Below are positions 24,414 through 33,939 of a stretch of DNA of 37,703 nt, piece by piece. Location of the stretch: contig JBMDXQ010000140.1 in the NCBI GenBank assembly GCA_048594975.1, positions 1 to 37,703 of the forward strand, written 5' to 3'. The position numbers were made by a program, and so were the translations under genes. Origin of the DNA: JBMDXB01 sp048594975 (lineage in GTDB: Bacteria > Acidobacteriota > Vicinamibacteria > Vicinamibacterales > 2-12-FULL-66-21). The number at the start of each line of letters is the position of its first letter. Within the stretch, counting starts at the first letter, position 1. The notes under the pieces were generated by a model that did no database searches, was not told the DNA's origin, and saw only the letters and a list, made by a program, of their open reading frames with translations.

Positions 24414-25289
24414 CTTTCTGGCATGGGCTCGCTCGTTCGGAAGGAGGCCCGGAGGCCGCACAACGCGGTGACGTCACCCTCACGTTCGACCACTTCTGTG
24501 AATCAACTCGACAAGCACATTTCGACGCGAGCTAGCGAACCGAGAGACATCCCGGCCAGACGTGGGTTCGACGCCGGCGAAAGAGCAGGCGCGATCGGTG
24601 CAATCCGGTTCGCGATTGCTCCGTAATTACGGGAGGCGAGTACAGCACCAAGCAGCGCTTAGAGTCTCTGACGGAGATTCCTCCTCTGAAGCTGGGCGGA
24701 AACTTGACGCGGTACAGATAGGCAGCGGCCCGGCTCTGCTGACCTGCACCTCTGCTGGATCTGCAGGTCAGCCATTCGCTCGGTGACCTGCGAAACAACG
24801 GAGATCCCAACGCGCGTTTCGACGCCCTCAGATCGGCGATGCGGCGGAATGCTTCTTCCAGAAACGGACCGAATCATTCGGTCTGTTTTCGCGGCGTCGG
24901 CTTCGAGTGCGACCCCGTGGCCGCTGTTGTCCAGTCGTTGTCCGTCGCCTGCTGAATATGTCGTCAGCCCCGAATGATTCTCCGTGGAAGATTCGCTGAA
25001 TAGCCGCAGGTATCAGCAGATGGCCGCGCACGACGAAGTCGAGTTGTCGGTCGTCGAGCCATCATTCGGCCCTGGTGAGCCATCCGGCTCCGGGCGCCAT
25101 CGCGCCACGATGTAGCAGTCCGAAGCCCACCCAAACGCGGCTCGTGCGGTCCGTCATGCGGATCGTCAAGAGCAGGCTGCTGTATCTCGATCACATCGTG
25201 GGTCGGGGACGGATCTGTGGGACGCACGCCGGTCGCTCGCGACGAGCGCGACCTGGTTGTCGGTGACGGCGTGAGGTGATCTCATTTCC
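24414..25289. other. gene-poor stretch
   Basis: No convincing gene on either strand over about 880 bases; the open frames are short, Arg/Ser-rich and overlapping. The only structured element seen is the perfect 11-base inverted repeat at 24738-24772. Confidence 0.6.
24738..24772. repeat. perfect 11-base inverted repeat
   Basis: GCTGACCTGCA (24738-24748) and TGCAGGTCAGC (24762-24772) around a 13-base loop. No T-run follows. It could be an operator or an RNA hairpin in an otherwise empty region. Confidence 0.5.
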
Positions 25290-26282
25290 CTACCGCGACA
25301 CGCCGTAGGGCGGATCCGAGATGCTGTCGATCTTCCAAATCTCACCCGTGAGGGTGACGACATAGGCGGTGTTCCCGATTACCTCCAGTGACGTGGGGAG
25401 ATTCAGACCGTCCGTGACGACGCTGAAGGTGCCATCCTCATCGACCTCTACGAGGGAACCGGTGTTTGGCAGGGCAGGAGCACCGGGGGCTCCGCCTCCG
25501 AACGTGCCCTGCGAGAGGGCGAAGAGCGTCCGGCCACGGCCAAATTCGACATCCACGAGCAGCGGCGCGCCAGACGCGACCTCCGTCACAATCGGAGATT
25601 TCGGCCCGAACCAGACGACCTTTCCGTCTTCCGGCAAGTGCGGGACGGGGCCAGCCTCGGCCATGTACACGCGGTTCCCCCACACCGCCAGCCCGGTCGG
25701 GACAATGTTGTCGAACGGCATGAACTCGGTGACCTCGCCATCAAGTGTGACGCGAAGCACGCGGTTGTGGTGCCCATCAGTGACGAGAAACCCGCCGCGG
25801 TAGGTCTCCAGCGCGTACTGAACTCCTGTCGGGACGTCAAACGCGGTCTCAGGCGGATTCTGCAACGCGAACTCTCCGATATCGGCAATGACCGTAAAGC
25901 TGTTGAGACCGTCGACTCGGTAAATCCCGACAACGTCATCGCCGCCAATATCAGAGCCGACGAGCGTGACCAGTACGTACGCGGTGCTGCCAATAAATTC
26001 GACATCGATTGCGCCGCCTATGGGGAAAATCCGCGTCGGGAGACCACTGGCGAACGTCGTGACCTCGCCAGTGCTCGGATCCACACGAGAGATCCTGCCG
26101 GCTGCGCCTTCTGTCACGTACAGCGCACCATCGGGGCCGATGGTGCTGCCCGAGCCACCCTCAAGGCCGGTGACTAGCAGCACGGCACTGGCCTGCCCAG
26201 CAGGTGGTTGAGCGCTTACTGCCAAGGGAGCGATCAGCGCCGTGAAACACGCAGCGAACAACAGCGTTAGTGCGGAACCCAT
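25290..26282 (-). CDS. ScyD/ScyE-like secreted beta-propeller protein
   Basis: 330 aa with a signal peptide 1-24 (ending VSAQ). The rest is NHL-like propeller sequence: GSTIGPDGALYVTEGAAGRISRVDPSTGEVTTFASGLP, then IGGAIDVEFIGSTAYVLVTLVG, PTGLAVWGNRVYMAEAG and LPTSLEVIGNTAYVVTLTGEIWKID. This blade pattern matches the ScyD/ScyE family, first named in cyanobacterial scytonemin loci but widespread in other bacteria with no known activity. It stands alone here. No scytonemin genes are present, so the name describes the fold only. Confidence 0.85.
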   Translation of the reverse strand: MGSALTLLFAACFTALIAPLAVSAQPPAGQASAVLLVTGLEGGSGSTIGPDGALYVTEGAAGRISRVDPSTGEVTTFASGLPTRIFPIGGAIDVEFIGSTAYVLVTLVGSDIGGDDVVGIYRVDGLNSFTVIADIGEFALQNPPETAFDVPTGVQYALETYRGGFLVTDGHHNRVLRVTLDGEVTEFMPFDNIVPTGLAVWGNRVYMAEAGPVPHLPEDGKVVWFGPKSPIVTEVASGAPLLVDVEFGRGRTLFALSQGTFGGGAPGAPALPNTGSLVEVDEDGTFSVVTDGLNLPTSLEVIGNTAYVVTLTGEIWKIDSISDPPYGVSR

Positions 26283-26639
26283 CGGACCCTCCTTCAGGCT
26301 ACTTACGCGGCGTTCGCGACCGCCAGCCCATGGCAGCCGTACACTCTACGTCAAAAGACTTTTACGCAGCGAAAGGTCCTCTAATCGACATGGGCAGCTC
26401 CGCAGTATTGCGGGTTCTCCTCGCGGTCAGGCCCCAATGGCACCGTCCGATCAACCACAGCAAACAGAGGCCGGGACGGCTGTTCCCCAGAGCACCTCGA
26501 TGTTGGCCAGGTCGAAGAGCCTGACGACCTCGGCTTGGGCCGCAGGCGGCGACAGTCGCGGATAGGTTGGCGTAGTTCTGTAGGATGACCAGCACAGTGC
26601 CGCGAACTGGTGGCGCGCCGCCGCCGGTCGGCAGGAGCG
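26283..26639 (-). pseudogene. gap with a possible frameshifted relic
   Basis: On the minus strand, about 26440-26600, one frame reads VRGTVLVILQNYANLSATVAA and a shifted frame continues QAEVVRLFDLANIEVLWGTAVPA before stopping. Together they resemble the start of a mature exported protein ('NYA ... A..v..iF..a.i...W'), a pattern I associate with secreted acidobacterial proteins but cannot name. The rest of the gap holds nothing recognisable. Confidence 0.25.
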
Positions 26640-27377
26640 CTACTGGGCACCGGATCGTCCAAGCCACTCGACGAGACGTCCTACGAATCGCCTGCGCTCG
26701 CTCAGGGGAGGATGGTTATCTTCGTTGATGGCGACGCCGAACCGGTCGCGGTTGTAGCGGCCAATCTTTTCGAGTGCCGAAGTCAGCCGCTTGGGGGCCA
26801 ACCCCACGCGCTGTAGCGTGATAACGGCGAAACCGTCGCACAGCAGTTCCAGTCTCCGCAAGGACGACTGACTGTTGTCCCGACGCCCCTGGAAATACTC
26901 GAGCCAAAAATACTCGTGGCCGACCTCATGCGCCACAAGGGCCTGAAGCTCCTCGGCGTCGAGCAGATCGAGCGCCCGTTCCGAGACCAGCACGACCGCG
27001 CGACCGTGCAACGCAACGACGGCCTCGGGCACCTCGATGACCTTGATGACCTTGATGACGTAGACCGCTTCGCGTTGATGCAGCTCAAGTACGCGCCGCA
27101 CGGCGCCGAGCTTCTTCAGCTGAGCGCGATCCAGGTCGCGCAGGTCACCTGCCGGTGGCAGCATGGCCAGAATGCGCCCCCGCTCGGAGTCGCTCACCGG
27201 TGCGGGACGGGCGGAATCGAAGAGCTTGAGGATTTCACCGCCATCGTGTCGGGTGAAGTAGTGGAGAGCCGGTTCCAGCGCCGAGTCGTCCTGCGCCGAC
27301 ACGGCCGGGACGGCGGACACGAGAATCGCCGCGATCCAGATCGTCAGGCGATTGCGACCTTGCGTCTTGGAGACCAT
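26640..27377 (-). CDS. exported M48-like metallopeptidase
   Basis: 245 aa with a signal peptide 1-29 (ending VSAQ). Zinc site HEVGH (150-154) within LQALVAHEVGHEYFWLEYF. A likely third ligand, E177 or D181, is in RRLELLCDGFAVI, where M48 proteins place ExxxD. Residues 107-116 read VIKVIKVIEV because of a tandem 9-base repeat in the DNA. The protein is shorter than typical M48 peptidases and has no membrane helix, so it may act as a periplasmic or secreted protease. Divergent from the winged-helix/TolB gene. Confidence 0.82.
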   Translation of the reverse strand: MVSKTQGRNRLTIWIAAILVSAVPAVSAQDDSALEPALHYFTRHDGGEILKLFDSARPAPVSDSERGRILAMLPPAGDLRDLDRAQLKKLGAVRRVLELHQREAVYVIKVIKVIEVPEAVVALHGRAVVLVSERALDLLDAEELQALVAHEVGHEYFWLEYFQGRRDNSQSSLRRLELLCDGFAVITLQRVGLAPKRLTSALEKIGRYNRDRFGVAINEDNHPPLSERRRFVGRLVEWLGRSGAQ

Positions 27378-27502
27378 GGCCCAAGCCTGGGGCGCGGGCC
27401 ATGAGGAGGTCCTTTGCGGGTGATGGTGTTTTCCGGAGCAATCCGAAAGGAATATCTTTAAGGCGACCGACCGTCACGATTTCCGAGTTCGGAGAAGCGG
27501 CC

Positions 27503-29719
27503 ATGACCGATCGACGTCTCGTCTACGAGTTTGGCGAGTTTCGCCTCGATCCAGTGGCGCGCGTGTTCACTCGTCAGGACCAGCCGGTCGCCCTACCTCC
27601 GAAATCGTTCGACCTGCTGATGCTGCTGGTGGAGAGGCGAGGGCGGGTTCTGAAGCGCGGCGAACTGATCAGTGAGCTTTGGCCGGACACGATTGTCGAG
27701 GAGGCCAACGTCACGTTTCAGGTCTCGACCGTGCGCAAGGCGCTCGGCGAAGACGGCTCGAAATGGATCGAGACCGTGCCGAAGCACGGGTACCGATTTA
27801 CGGCCCCCGTTCGCGAAGTCCGGTCAGACGGCACGCGGGACGGTGAAGCGCTGTCGGTGCCGCCGGCGCCTCGCGCCCGGCTCGGCCCGGCGATGTGGCG
27901 GTGGATGGCGATCGGATTCGGGCTCGTCGCGGTGGCAGCGGCCTTCGTCTTCTGGTACACCTCTCGTCCCGATGCCCCGGTCAACCGTGAGACCCGGCTG
28001 GAACCGGTTCCATTGACCAGCTATCCCGGCTACGAGGCAGAGCCCACGCTCTCTCCGGACGGGTCGCAAGTGGCGTTCACGTGGGACGGCGAGAACCAGG
28101 ACAATTTCGACATCTACGTCAAAGCGATAGGCGCGGAGCGGCCGCACCCACTGACCTTGGATCGCGCACGGGACGGGAGCCCGGCCTGGTCGCCCAACGG
28201 AACCCGGATCGCCTTCCTTCGGGACAAGCCCGGAGGCGGCTCCGAAGTCCGCCTCATCCCTTCCACCGGCGGAGCCGAGCACGTGATCGGCGAGGTGCAG
28301 GGCCTGGCCCACCAGGGGCTCTCGTGGTTTCCCGACGACCGTTCCCTGGCCGTCGTGGATCGATCGTCGCCCAAAGAACCTCTCGGGATCTTCCGTCTGA
28401 ACATCGAGACCGGCGTGAAGACGAAGCTGACTTCGCCCTCCACCCACGACATACAGCCGGCCTTGTCGCCCGACGGCCAAACCCTCGCCTTTATACGGCA
28501 GCTCACCGGCCCGCTGGTTGGCGCTTTCGTGCACGTCGTTTCGGTCGCTGGGGGCGAGCCGAAGGTGGTCGCCCCAACCAGCGTCAAGAGGAGGGGTCGA
28601 ACGGCCTGGATTGCCGGCGGGAAGGAGATTCTTTTCGGCGCGGTGCCTCTCTGGGAGGACGGAGGTCAGCCGAGGCCATCCTCGTATGGAAGAGCGAGTA
28701 CCACGTTGTGGCGCGTCCCTGCCGGCGGCGGGCAGGCCCGCCCTCTGGCGGGAAGCGAAGGGGCGGTGGACGTGGCCGTGTCGCGGGACGGACTCCGCCT
28801 CGTCTATTCGCAGGGGACGAGCGACTTTGACACCTGGCGGCTCGATCTCCGGCAGGGGCGACCGACGGGAGAAGCACAGACCCGATTCGCCCCGTCCACT
28901 GAGGACGACTTCAATCCACAGTTTTCTCCCGATGGCAACCGAGTGGCGTTCACGTCGTTTCGAAGCGGCCAGCCCGAGATCTGGGTCGTCGACGGGCAGG
29001 GCAGGCAGCCGGTCAAACTGACCGCTCTCGGAAGGGAGGGATCCGTCGCTTGCCCGCGGTGGTCGCCGGACGGAAAGGCGATCGCGTTCGACTTCACCGC
29101 GAATCCGGCCCAGAAAGGTGGGATTAACGCGGACATCTACGTCATCAGCGCTTCGGGAGGCACGCCGAAGCAAGTGACGAGGTCTCCCGGGATCGACTCG
29201 TTGGCGAGCTGGTCGATGGACGGGCGCTTCATCTACTTTGGGTCGAACCGGGATGGCCAGATGCAGGTGTGGAAGGTGCCGGCGAGCGGGGAGGAACCGG
29301 GGAACGCACGGCAAGTCACTCGCGGGGGTGGGTTCAGAGCGATCGAGGCAAGTGACAGATACGTGTACTTCACGAAGAGAATGTCGGGCGCACCGAATCC
29401 GCAGAACGCCGTCTGGAGGATTCCGGTCGAGGGCGGGGACGAGGAGGTCGTCGTCGAGGGGATTCGCTCCTCACACGGCAACTGGGACGTGACTGCAAAG
29501 GGCCTCTACTTCGTCGACGAGGAGCCCTCCTCTTCGGGAACGAGCTGGGTCGTCCGTTTCCAGGGGTTCGATCGGGGCCACGCGACCGAGGTGGCACGGC
29601 TCCGGTACCCTCCCTTCCTCGGCGGACCTGCCCTCAGCGTCTCGGCGGACGGCCGCTGGATGCTCTCCACACAGAGCCAGGGACAATTCGACCTGATGTT
29701 GGTCGAGAGCTTTCGCTGA
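27503..29719 (+). CDS. membrane-anchored winged-helix (CadC/ToxR-like) regulator with TolB-like propeller
   Basis: 738 aa from the ATG at 27503 (RBS GGAGA). Residues 5-103 are an OmpR-type winged helix: YEFGEFRLDPVARVFTRQDQPVALPPKSFDLLMLLVERRGRVL, then VEEANVTFQVSTVRKALG and WIETVPKHGYRFTAPV. One membrane helix follows (131-152). The remainder is PD40/TolB-like blades (SPDGSQVAFTWDG, SPNGTRIAFLRD, SPDGQTLAFIRQ, SPDGNRVAFTSF, SPDGKAIAFDFT). It is probably a membrane-bound transcription factor that reads an extracytoplasmic signal through the propeller. Targets are unknown; the divergent peptidase and the adjacent TonB receptor are candidates by position. The open frame extends upstream of 27503, but the OmpR-like homology starts there. 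Confidence 0.92.
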   Translation: MTDRRLVYEFGEFRLDPVARVFTRQDQPVALPPKSFDLLMLLVERRGRVLKRGELISELWPDTIVEEANVTFQVSTVRKALGEDGSKWIETVPKHGYRFTAPVREVRSDGTRDGEALSVPPAPRARLGPAMWRWMAIGFGLVAVAAAFVFWYTSRPDAPVNRETRLEPVPLTSYPGYEAEPTLSPDGSQVAFTWDGENQDNFDIYVKAIGAERPHPLTLDRARDGSPAWSPNGTRIAFLRDKPGGGSEVRLIPSTGGAEHVIGEVQGLAHQGLSWFPDDRSLAVVDRSSPKEPLGIFRLNIETGVKTKLTSPSTHDIQPALSPDGQTLAFIRQLTGPLVGAFVHVVSVAGGEPKVVAPTSVKRRGRTAWIAGGKEILFGAVPLWEDGGQPRPSSYGRASTTLWRVPAGGGQARPLAGSEGAVDVAVSRDGLRLVYSQGTSDFDTWRLDLRQGRPTGEAQTRFAPSTEDDFNPQFSPDGNRVAFTSFRSGQPEIWVVDGQGRQPVKLTALGREGSVACPRWSPDGKAIAFDFTANPAQKGGINADIYVISASGGTPKQVTRSPGIDSLASWSMDGRFIYFGSNRDGQMQVWKVPASGEEPGNARQVTRGGGFRAIEASDRYVYFTKRMSGAPNPQNAVWRIPVEGGDEEVVVEGIRSSHGNWDVTAKGLYFVDEEPSSSGTSWVVRFQGFDRGHATEVARLRYPPFLGGPALSVSADGRWMLSTQSQGQFDLMLVESFR

Positions 29720-29791
29720 TGCAGGCCGCGTTCTGAGCGACTCTTTCCAACGCCAGAACGACGGCATCCGCTCCAAACGCCGCGTCGATTC

Positions 29792-32700
29792 TCAGAACTG
29801 GAAGCGCAGCCCGAGTCGTATCTGTCGCTCGCCGCTCCCGGCATCGGTGCGTCCGTCGGCGCCAACCGAGTAGGTGTAGCCGAACGTGCCGCTGCCGACA
29901 TTCGCATCGGGGTTGCCCCACTTCGGCGTGTTCGTCAGATTGAAGAACTCGGCCCTGAACTCGAGCCGTCTGTCGCCCCCTCCAACCGGGAAGCCGCGAA
30001 AGATCGAGAAGTCGATGTTCTGGTACCCGGGTCCGCGAAACTGGTTGCGGCCGGTGTTGCCGACCACGACGCCCTGCGGCTGGCTGAACGGCACCGGGTC
30101 GAAGAAGGGACCATCGTCGCCGTGGTGGCCGAGGATCGTGTACTCGCCATTGAGATTCGCCGTCTGCAAATTCCCGGGCATGTTCAGCTGCGCGCCGCTC
30201 GCGGTGATCGTGAACGGCGTCCCGGAAACCGCGCTGTAGATCCCGTTGACCTGCCAGTCGCCGAACATGGCCCCAACCACCTTGTTCCCGGCGGTGGTCG
30301 TCTTGTACGGCAGCTCGCAGACGAACGCCATCTGGAAAATGTGGGGCCGATCGTAGCCGGCGAGCGCGTAGTTCTTCTCCCGAAGGCTCGGCGCATTCCA
30401 CATCAACTGGCTCCACCCGTCCTCGTCCACTTCGTTCGTGGCCCGTGAGAGCGTGTAGACGCCCTTCAGCAGCAGGCCGTTCTTGAACGGCCGGTTGATG
30501 GCCACCTGCAGCGAGTGATAGCGTGACTTGGTGAACGGACCCCAGAGCAGCAGCGACTGATTGCCTCGGATCGACGCGAGCGGCTGGCTGGCGGAGCCGC
30601 CGCCGGGCACGTCCGAGGCGTTCGCGTCGATGTCCGTGAAGCCGCCGTTCTTGGCGGTGCCGACGTAGGCGACGTCCACGGACACGTCCCAGGGCAGCCG
30701 CCGCTCGAACGCGACGTTCCACGAGTGGATGCGGCTGCGCGACAGGTCCGACGCTGGTGTCCGCATCAGGTAGTCGGGCGTGAGCGCCAGGCGACCCGAG
30801 CTGAGATCCGGACCGACCACGTCAGCGATGCCCTCCTCCAGCGTCGTCTGCCATCCGTATGGTTCGGTGGCGAAGTACGCCGCCGCGATCGACAACGGGT
30901 AGAAACCGCGCACGGGGCGCGAGAACGGCAAAGGGTTGTAGGTGATCCCGTATCCGCTCCGGATCACCGAGTTGGCGTTCAGTCGATAGACAGCGCCGAG
31001 GCGGGGCGCGAACAGGGTCTTGCTCACCGAGAGGCCGAGATCCTCCGGCACGTCGCCCCTGCCGCCGAGCAGGACGGTGGGGCGAAGGACGCCCGACGCA
31101 TCAGGCGTGAGCGCGCTGGTGTTCTGCGCCAGGCTCCGTGTGCTCGCCAGATCGTTTGCGCCGAGGACGCGCTCGATGCCCCGGTCGGCGCGCGTCACGA
31201 GCGGGTAGTACTCGTAGCGCAGGCCGAGATCGAGGGTGAGCTTCTTGTTCATCTGCCAGCGGTCGCGCGCGTACATACTGTGCTGCCACTCACGCGTCGT
31301 CATGAGTTCGTGCTGGACGCTCGCGGCGGCGACATCCACGAGGCCGAGCAGCAGGGACGCGTAGGCGTTATAGATGTTCGGATCCTGCTCGCCGCCGTTG
31401 AGCGCGGTGGCGTTAATCGCGGCCTGCATGAACCCGCGGGGCCCCGCGCCGGCCGGCTGCCAGTGGTCCATCCGCAGCTTGTTGACCTGGTATCCGAATC
31501 TCAGTTCGTGGGCGCCCTCGAGCTTCGTCATGCTGCTCGCAACCGAGTACGTCCGCTCGTCGCGCTCCACCGGAGCCCATCCGTTGAGGCTGCCGATCGT
31601 TGAAAAGCCGCACCAGCAGCCGCACTGGATGAGAAGACGGACGAACGACGCACTCGGGCAGCGCATGAGGACCGGCGGAATGCCGCCGTAGCGACGATCG
31701 CCGGCGAAGTTGGTCCCGCCGTTCATGCCTGGAATCCCGAGGACCTCCCGCCCGAAGTTGCCCAGGGCGATGTCGCTCTCCTCCGCCGTCTGCGTCATCC
31801 TGGAGATCCCCAGCGTCGCGTCGAATACCGTGGTGGAGTTGATGGTCCACGTGTCGCCGAACGTGTACTGCTGGACCGTCGTGTCGCCCGTGAGCGCCCC
31901 GTCGTACCCGAGGAACGGCTGCGGCGCTTTTACGTCGGCCCGCATGCGCGAGTACTTGCCCCATGCCTGGTTCGAGGGCGAGTGGTTATAGTTGATCTTG
32001 AAGTCGTAGTTGTTCCGGTCGAACGTGCGATCCTGCTGGCGCACGAAGTTGCGGCGAATCGGCACGCCCCCGACGTTCCCGCTGGCGGTGCTGGCCGTCG
32101 GGAGGTTGATGTCGGGATACAGGGCCTGGATCTTCTGCGCGATCGGGCTGATGAGCGCCGCGGGGATCCGATTGCCCGGGAACGGCTCACGGCCGGTCCC
32201 GTTTGAATTGCCCGTGAACGGGTTGTAGATGATCTGCAGGCTGCCGTCCCCGTTGAACGCCTGGCTGAAATCGCCCGCGCGCAACGCCGCTGGTGGCACG
32301 TCGTAGAAGAACTGTTGCGGTGTCCTCTGGAACTGCCCTTCCCACGCCCCGAAGAAGAACAGCTTGTCTCTCGAGATCGGCCCGCCAAGCGTCGCCCCGT
32401 CGATGTGGGCGCTCGCGTCGGGCTTCTCGGTCGCGAAGTACGGCCTCGCGTTGAAGTCCTGGTTGTTGTAGAAGGCGAACGCGGACCCCTTTAACGCGTT
32501 GGTGCCCGACTTGGTGACCACGGTGATCGCCGCGCCACCCGCGTTGCCCTGCTCGGCGTCGAAGTTGCTCGTGCTGACGTTCACCGTATCGATCGTCTCC
32601 GCCGGAGAGACGTACATCGTGTGGTGCGGCAGAAAGATGTTCAGGTTCTGTGCGCCGTCCGTGCGGGTGCCGTTGCTGTTGGCGTCGAGCCCGTTCACGT

Positions 32701-33262
32701 ACGGATTCAGCGCGCGACCCGGTGTGTCCACCTCGCTGTTCCGCATCCGCCCCGGCGTCGCGCCGGGCACAAGGTTGAGGAGCGACTGGTAATTGCGGTT
32801 CTGCGGGAGCGGCAGTTGGGTGATGGCCACCGACGGGAGCTCGGTGTGCGTGTCGGCCTTGTCGGTCTGCAGCAGCGCCGGTTCCGAACGCACGGTCAGG
32901 GTCTCGCTCAGTCGACCGATGTCGAGGGCCGCGTCCACGCGACTGACCGTGTTCACGGTCACCGGCACCGCGGTCTTCACGAACGCCTTGAAGCCCTCCA
33001 GAGACACCTTCACGTCGTACGTGCCAGCCAGCACGTTGGCGAAGGTGTAGCCGCCAACCTCGTTCGTGACGGTCGAGCGGGTCAGGTTGTTATCCCGGCT
33101 GGTGATGGTCACCGTGGCGCCTGGCAACGCCGCGCCGGTCGAATCCTGGACGTTGCCGACGATGCTGCCGTACAGCACCTGCGCGCGCGCCAGCGGTGCC
33201 GTGAGGCACGCGCCTGTGACGACCATCACTGCGACACGTACGAACCTCGTCCACTCGCTCAC
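29792..33262 (-). CDS. Oar-like TonB-dependent receptor with carboxypeptidase-regulatory domain
   Basis: 1156 aa from the GTG at 33262, chosen because a signal peptide (VAVMVVTGACLTAPLARAQ) follows at once. The open frame reaches 33616, but the extra part overlaps unrelated relics. Residues 27-115 are a carboxypeptidase-regulatory/CarboxypepD_reg-like beta domain (GSIVGNVQDSTGAALPGATVTIT). Then comes a plug region (TVDAAL..., NYQSLLNLVPGATPGR, YVNGLDANSNGTRTDGAQN) and a large outer-membrane barrel ending in the required aromatic (RLGLRFQF). Such receptors import oligomers or mediate envelope functions. One segment near 31606-31668 is odd: a Cys-rich run (LMRCPSASFVRLLIQCGCWC) interrupts a conserved barrel stretch (GGIPP ... 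GFSTIGSLNGWAPVERDERTY). It may be a recent in-frame insertion or a compensated pair of frameshifts. Confidence 0.9.
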   Translation of the reverse strand: MSEWTRFVRVAVMVVTGACLTAPLARAQVLYGSIVGNVQDSTGAALPGATVTITSRDNNLTRSTVTNEVGGYTFANVLAGTYDVKVSLEGFKAFVKTAVPVTVNTVSRVDAALDIGRLSETLTVRSEPALLQTDKADTHTELPSVAITQLPLPQNRNYQSLLNLVPGATPGRMRNSEVDTPGRALNPYVNGLDANSNGTRTDGAQNLNIFLPHHTMYVSPAETIDTVNVSTSNFDAEQGNAGGAAITVVTKSGTNALKGSAFAFYNNQDFNARPYFATEKPDASAHIDGATLGGPISRDKLFFFGAWEGQFQRTPQQFFYDVPPAALRAGDFSQAFNGDGSLQIIYNPFTGNSNGTGREPFPGNRIPAALISPIAQKIQALYPDINLPTASTASGNVGGVPIRRNFVRQQDRTFDRNNYDFKINYNHSPSNQAWGKYSRMRADVKAPQPFLGYDGALTGDTTVQQYTFGDTWTINSTTVFDATLGISRMTQTAEESDIALGNFGREVLGIPGMNGGTNFAGDRRYGGIPPVLMRCPSASFVRLLIQCGCWCGFSTIGSLNGWAPVERDERTYSVASSMTKLEGAHELRFGYQVNKLRMDHWQPAGAGPRGFMQAAINATALNGGEQDPNIYNAYASLLLGLVDVAAASVQHELMTTREWQHSMYARDRWQMNKKLTLDLGLRYEYYPLVTRADRGIERVLGANDLASTRSLAQNTSALTPDASGVLRPTVLLGGRGDVPEDLGLSVSKTLFAPRLGAVYRLNANSVIRSGYGITYNPLPFSRPVRGFYPLSIAAAYFATEPYGWQTTLEEGIADVVGPDLSSGRLALTPDYLMRTPASDLSRSRIHSWNVAFERRLPWDVSVDVAYVGTAKNGGFTDIDANASDVPGGGSASQPLASIRGNQSLLLWGPFTKSRYHSLQVAINRPFKNGLLLKGVYTLSRATNEVDEDGWSQLMWNAPSLREKNYALAGYDRPHIFQMAFVCELPYKTTTAGNKVVGAMFGDWQVNGIYSAVSGTPFTITASGAQLNMPGNLQTANLNGEYTILGHHGDDGPFFDPVPFSQPQGVVVGNTGRNQFRGPGYQNIDFSIFRGFPVGGGDRRLEFRAEFFNLTNTPKWGNPDANVGSGTFGYTYSVGADGRTDAGSGERQIRLGLRFQF

Positions 33263-33439
33263 TGCGCTTTCCAGGGTAGGGGCCTTCAACCACGCGACAA
33301 CCGCCCCGAGTCCTCTGCTCGCGGGTACGGAGACCAGACTGTTCGCAGGGCAGAACCTACTCTTCCAAGGCGAAAAAAGCAACGGATTCGGCGTGATCCC
33401 GGAAGCGAGGACATGCATCGCGCCGGCCAGCGTTCCCCA

Positions 33440-33620
33440 GAGACGAGCGAGTATCGTCGTCCGGAGGTCATGGAAACAGGCGCGGCGGCGCGAGATGCGC
33501 GAGGAAACGGGTCTCGAGGTCCGCGTAGGGCGCCAGTTGTGCATCGCGGAGAATTTCTTCACGTACAGGGCGACGTGCACGTTCCACGAGATCTTGATGT
33601 GCTTCGAGATGAGCACGCCA
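33440..33620 (+). pseudogene. Nudix hydrolase relic
   Basis: On the plus strand the Nudix-box tail REMREETGLEVRVGRQL is clear, followed by FHEILMCFEM. The front half of the box is in other frames (GGH in one, METGAAA in another), so at least two frameshifts have occurred and most of the gene is missing. It lies tail to tail with the toxin relic. Confidence 0.65.
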
Positions 33621-33939
33621 TCGTCTGCGGCGGTAGTGGATCAGCGTTTCGAGGGGAGCAACGGCAGTGCCGTGCTGTCGGCCGTGGACGGCCAGGACAA
33701 CGATGTCGTTGCCGGCGACGCGGAAGTAGACAGCGTCAGGAAACCTGTTCAGAATCGCACGCCGCGTTTCGGCTCGCACCAGCCGAAACTGCAGCGGGTC
33801 GTAGGCGATGCGTTCGATCGTTTCGTCCAGCGCTGCGCGGAACACGGCGCCAAGCCCAGGCCGCCGACCTTCGTAGCAATCTCGTGTTTCGAAGACTTCG
33901 GCCTCAGCGCCTCTGGCCGGAACTAACGCGGCGGCTCAC
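33468..33939 (-). pseudogene. ParE-like toxin relic (N-terminal frameshift)
   Basis: The likely original start is the GTG at 33939, overlapping the antitoxin stop as GTGA, the classic toxin/antitoxin layout. It reads VSRRV, then shifts frame. The next frame continues AEAEVFETRDCYEGRRPGLG and VFRAALDETIERIAYDPLQF, then RAILNRFPDAVYFRVAGNDIVVLAVHGRQH, the RelE/ParE pattern. After about 33660 the frame runs on into non-homologous sequence opposite the Nudix relic. A protein starting internally (GTG at 33845) would lack the first helix. Non-functional unless the shift is bypassed. Confidence 0.7.

Noticed and set aside
25290..26282. Scytonemin biosynthesis locus suggested by the ScyD/ScyE-like protein
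   Set aside because: No other scytonemin gene is nearby, and the family is a general propeller fold found in many bacteria.
33263..33616. N-terminal extension of the TonB receptor frame by 118 codons
   Set aside because: It has no signal peptide, overlaps the Nudix and toxin relics, and a proper signal peptide begins at the GTG at 33262.
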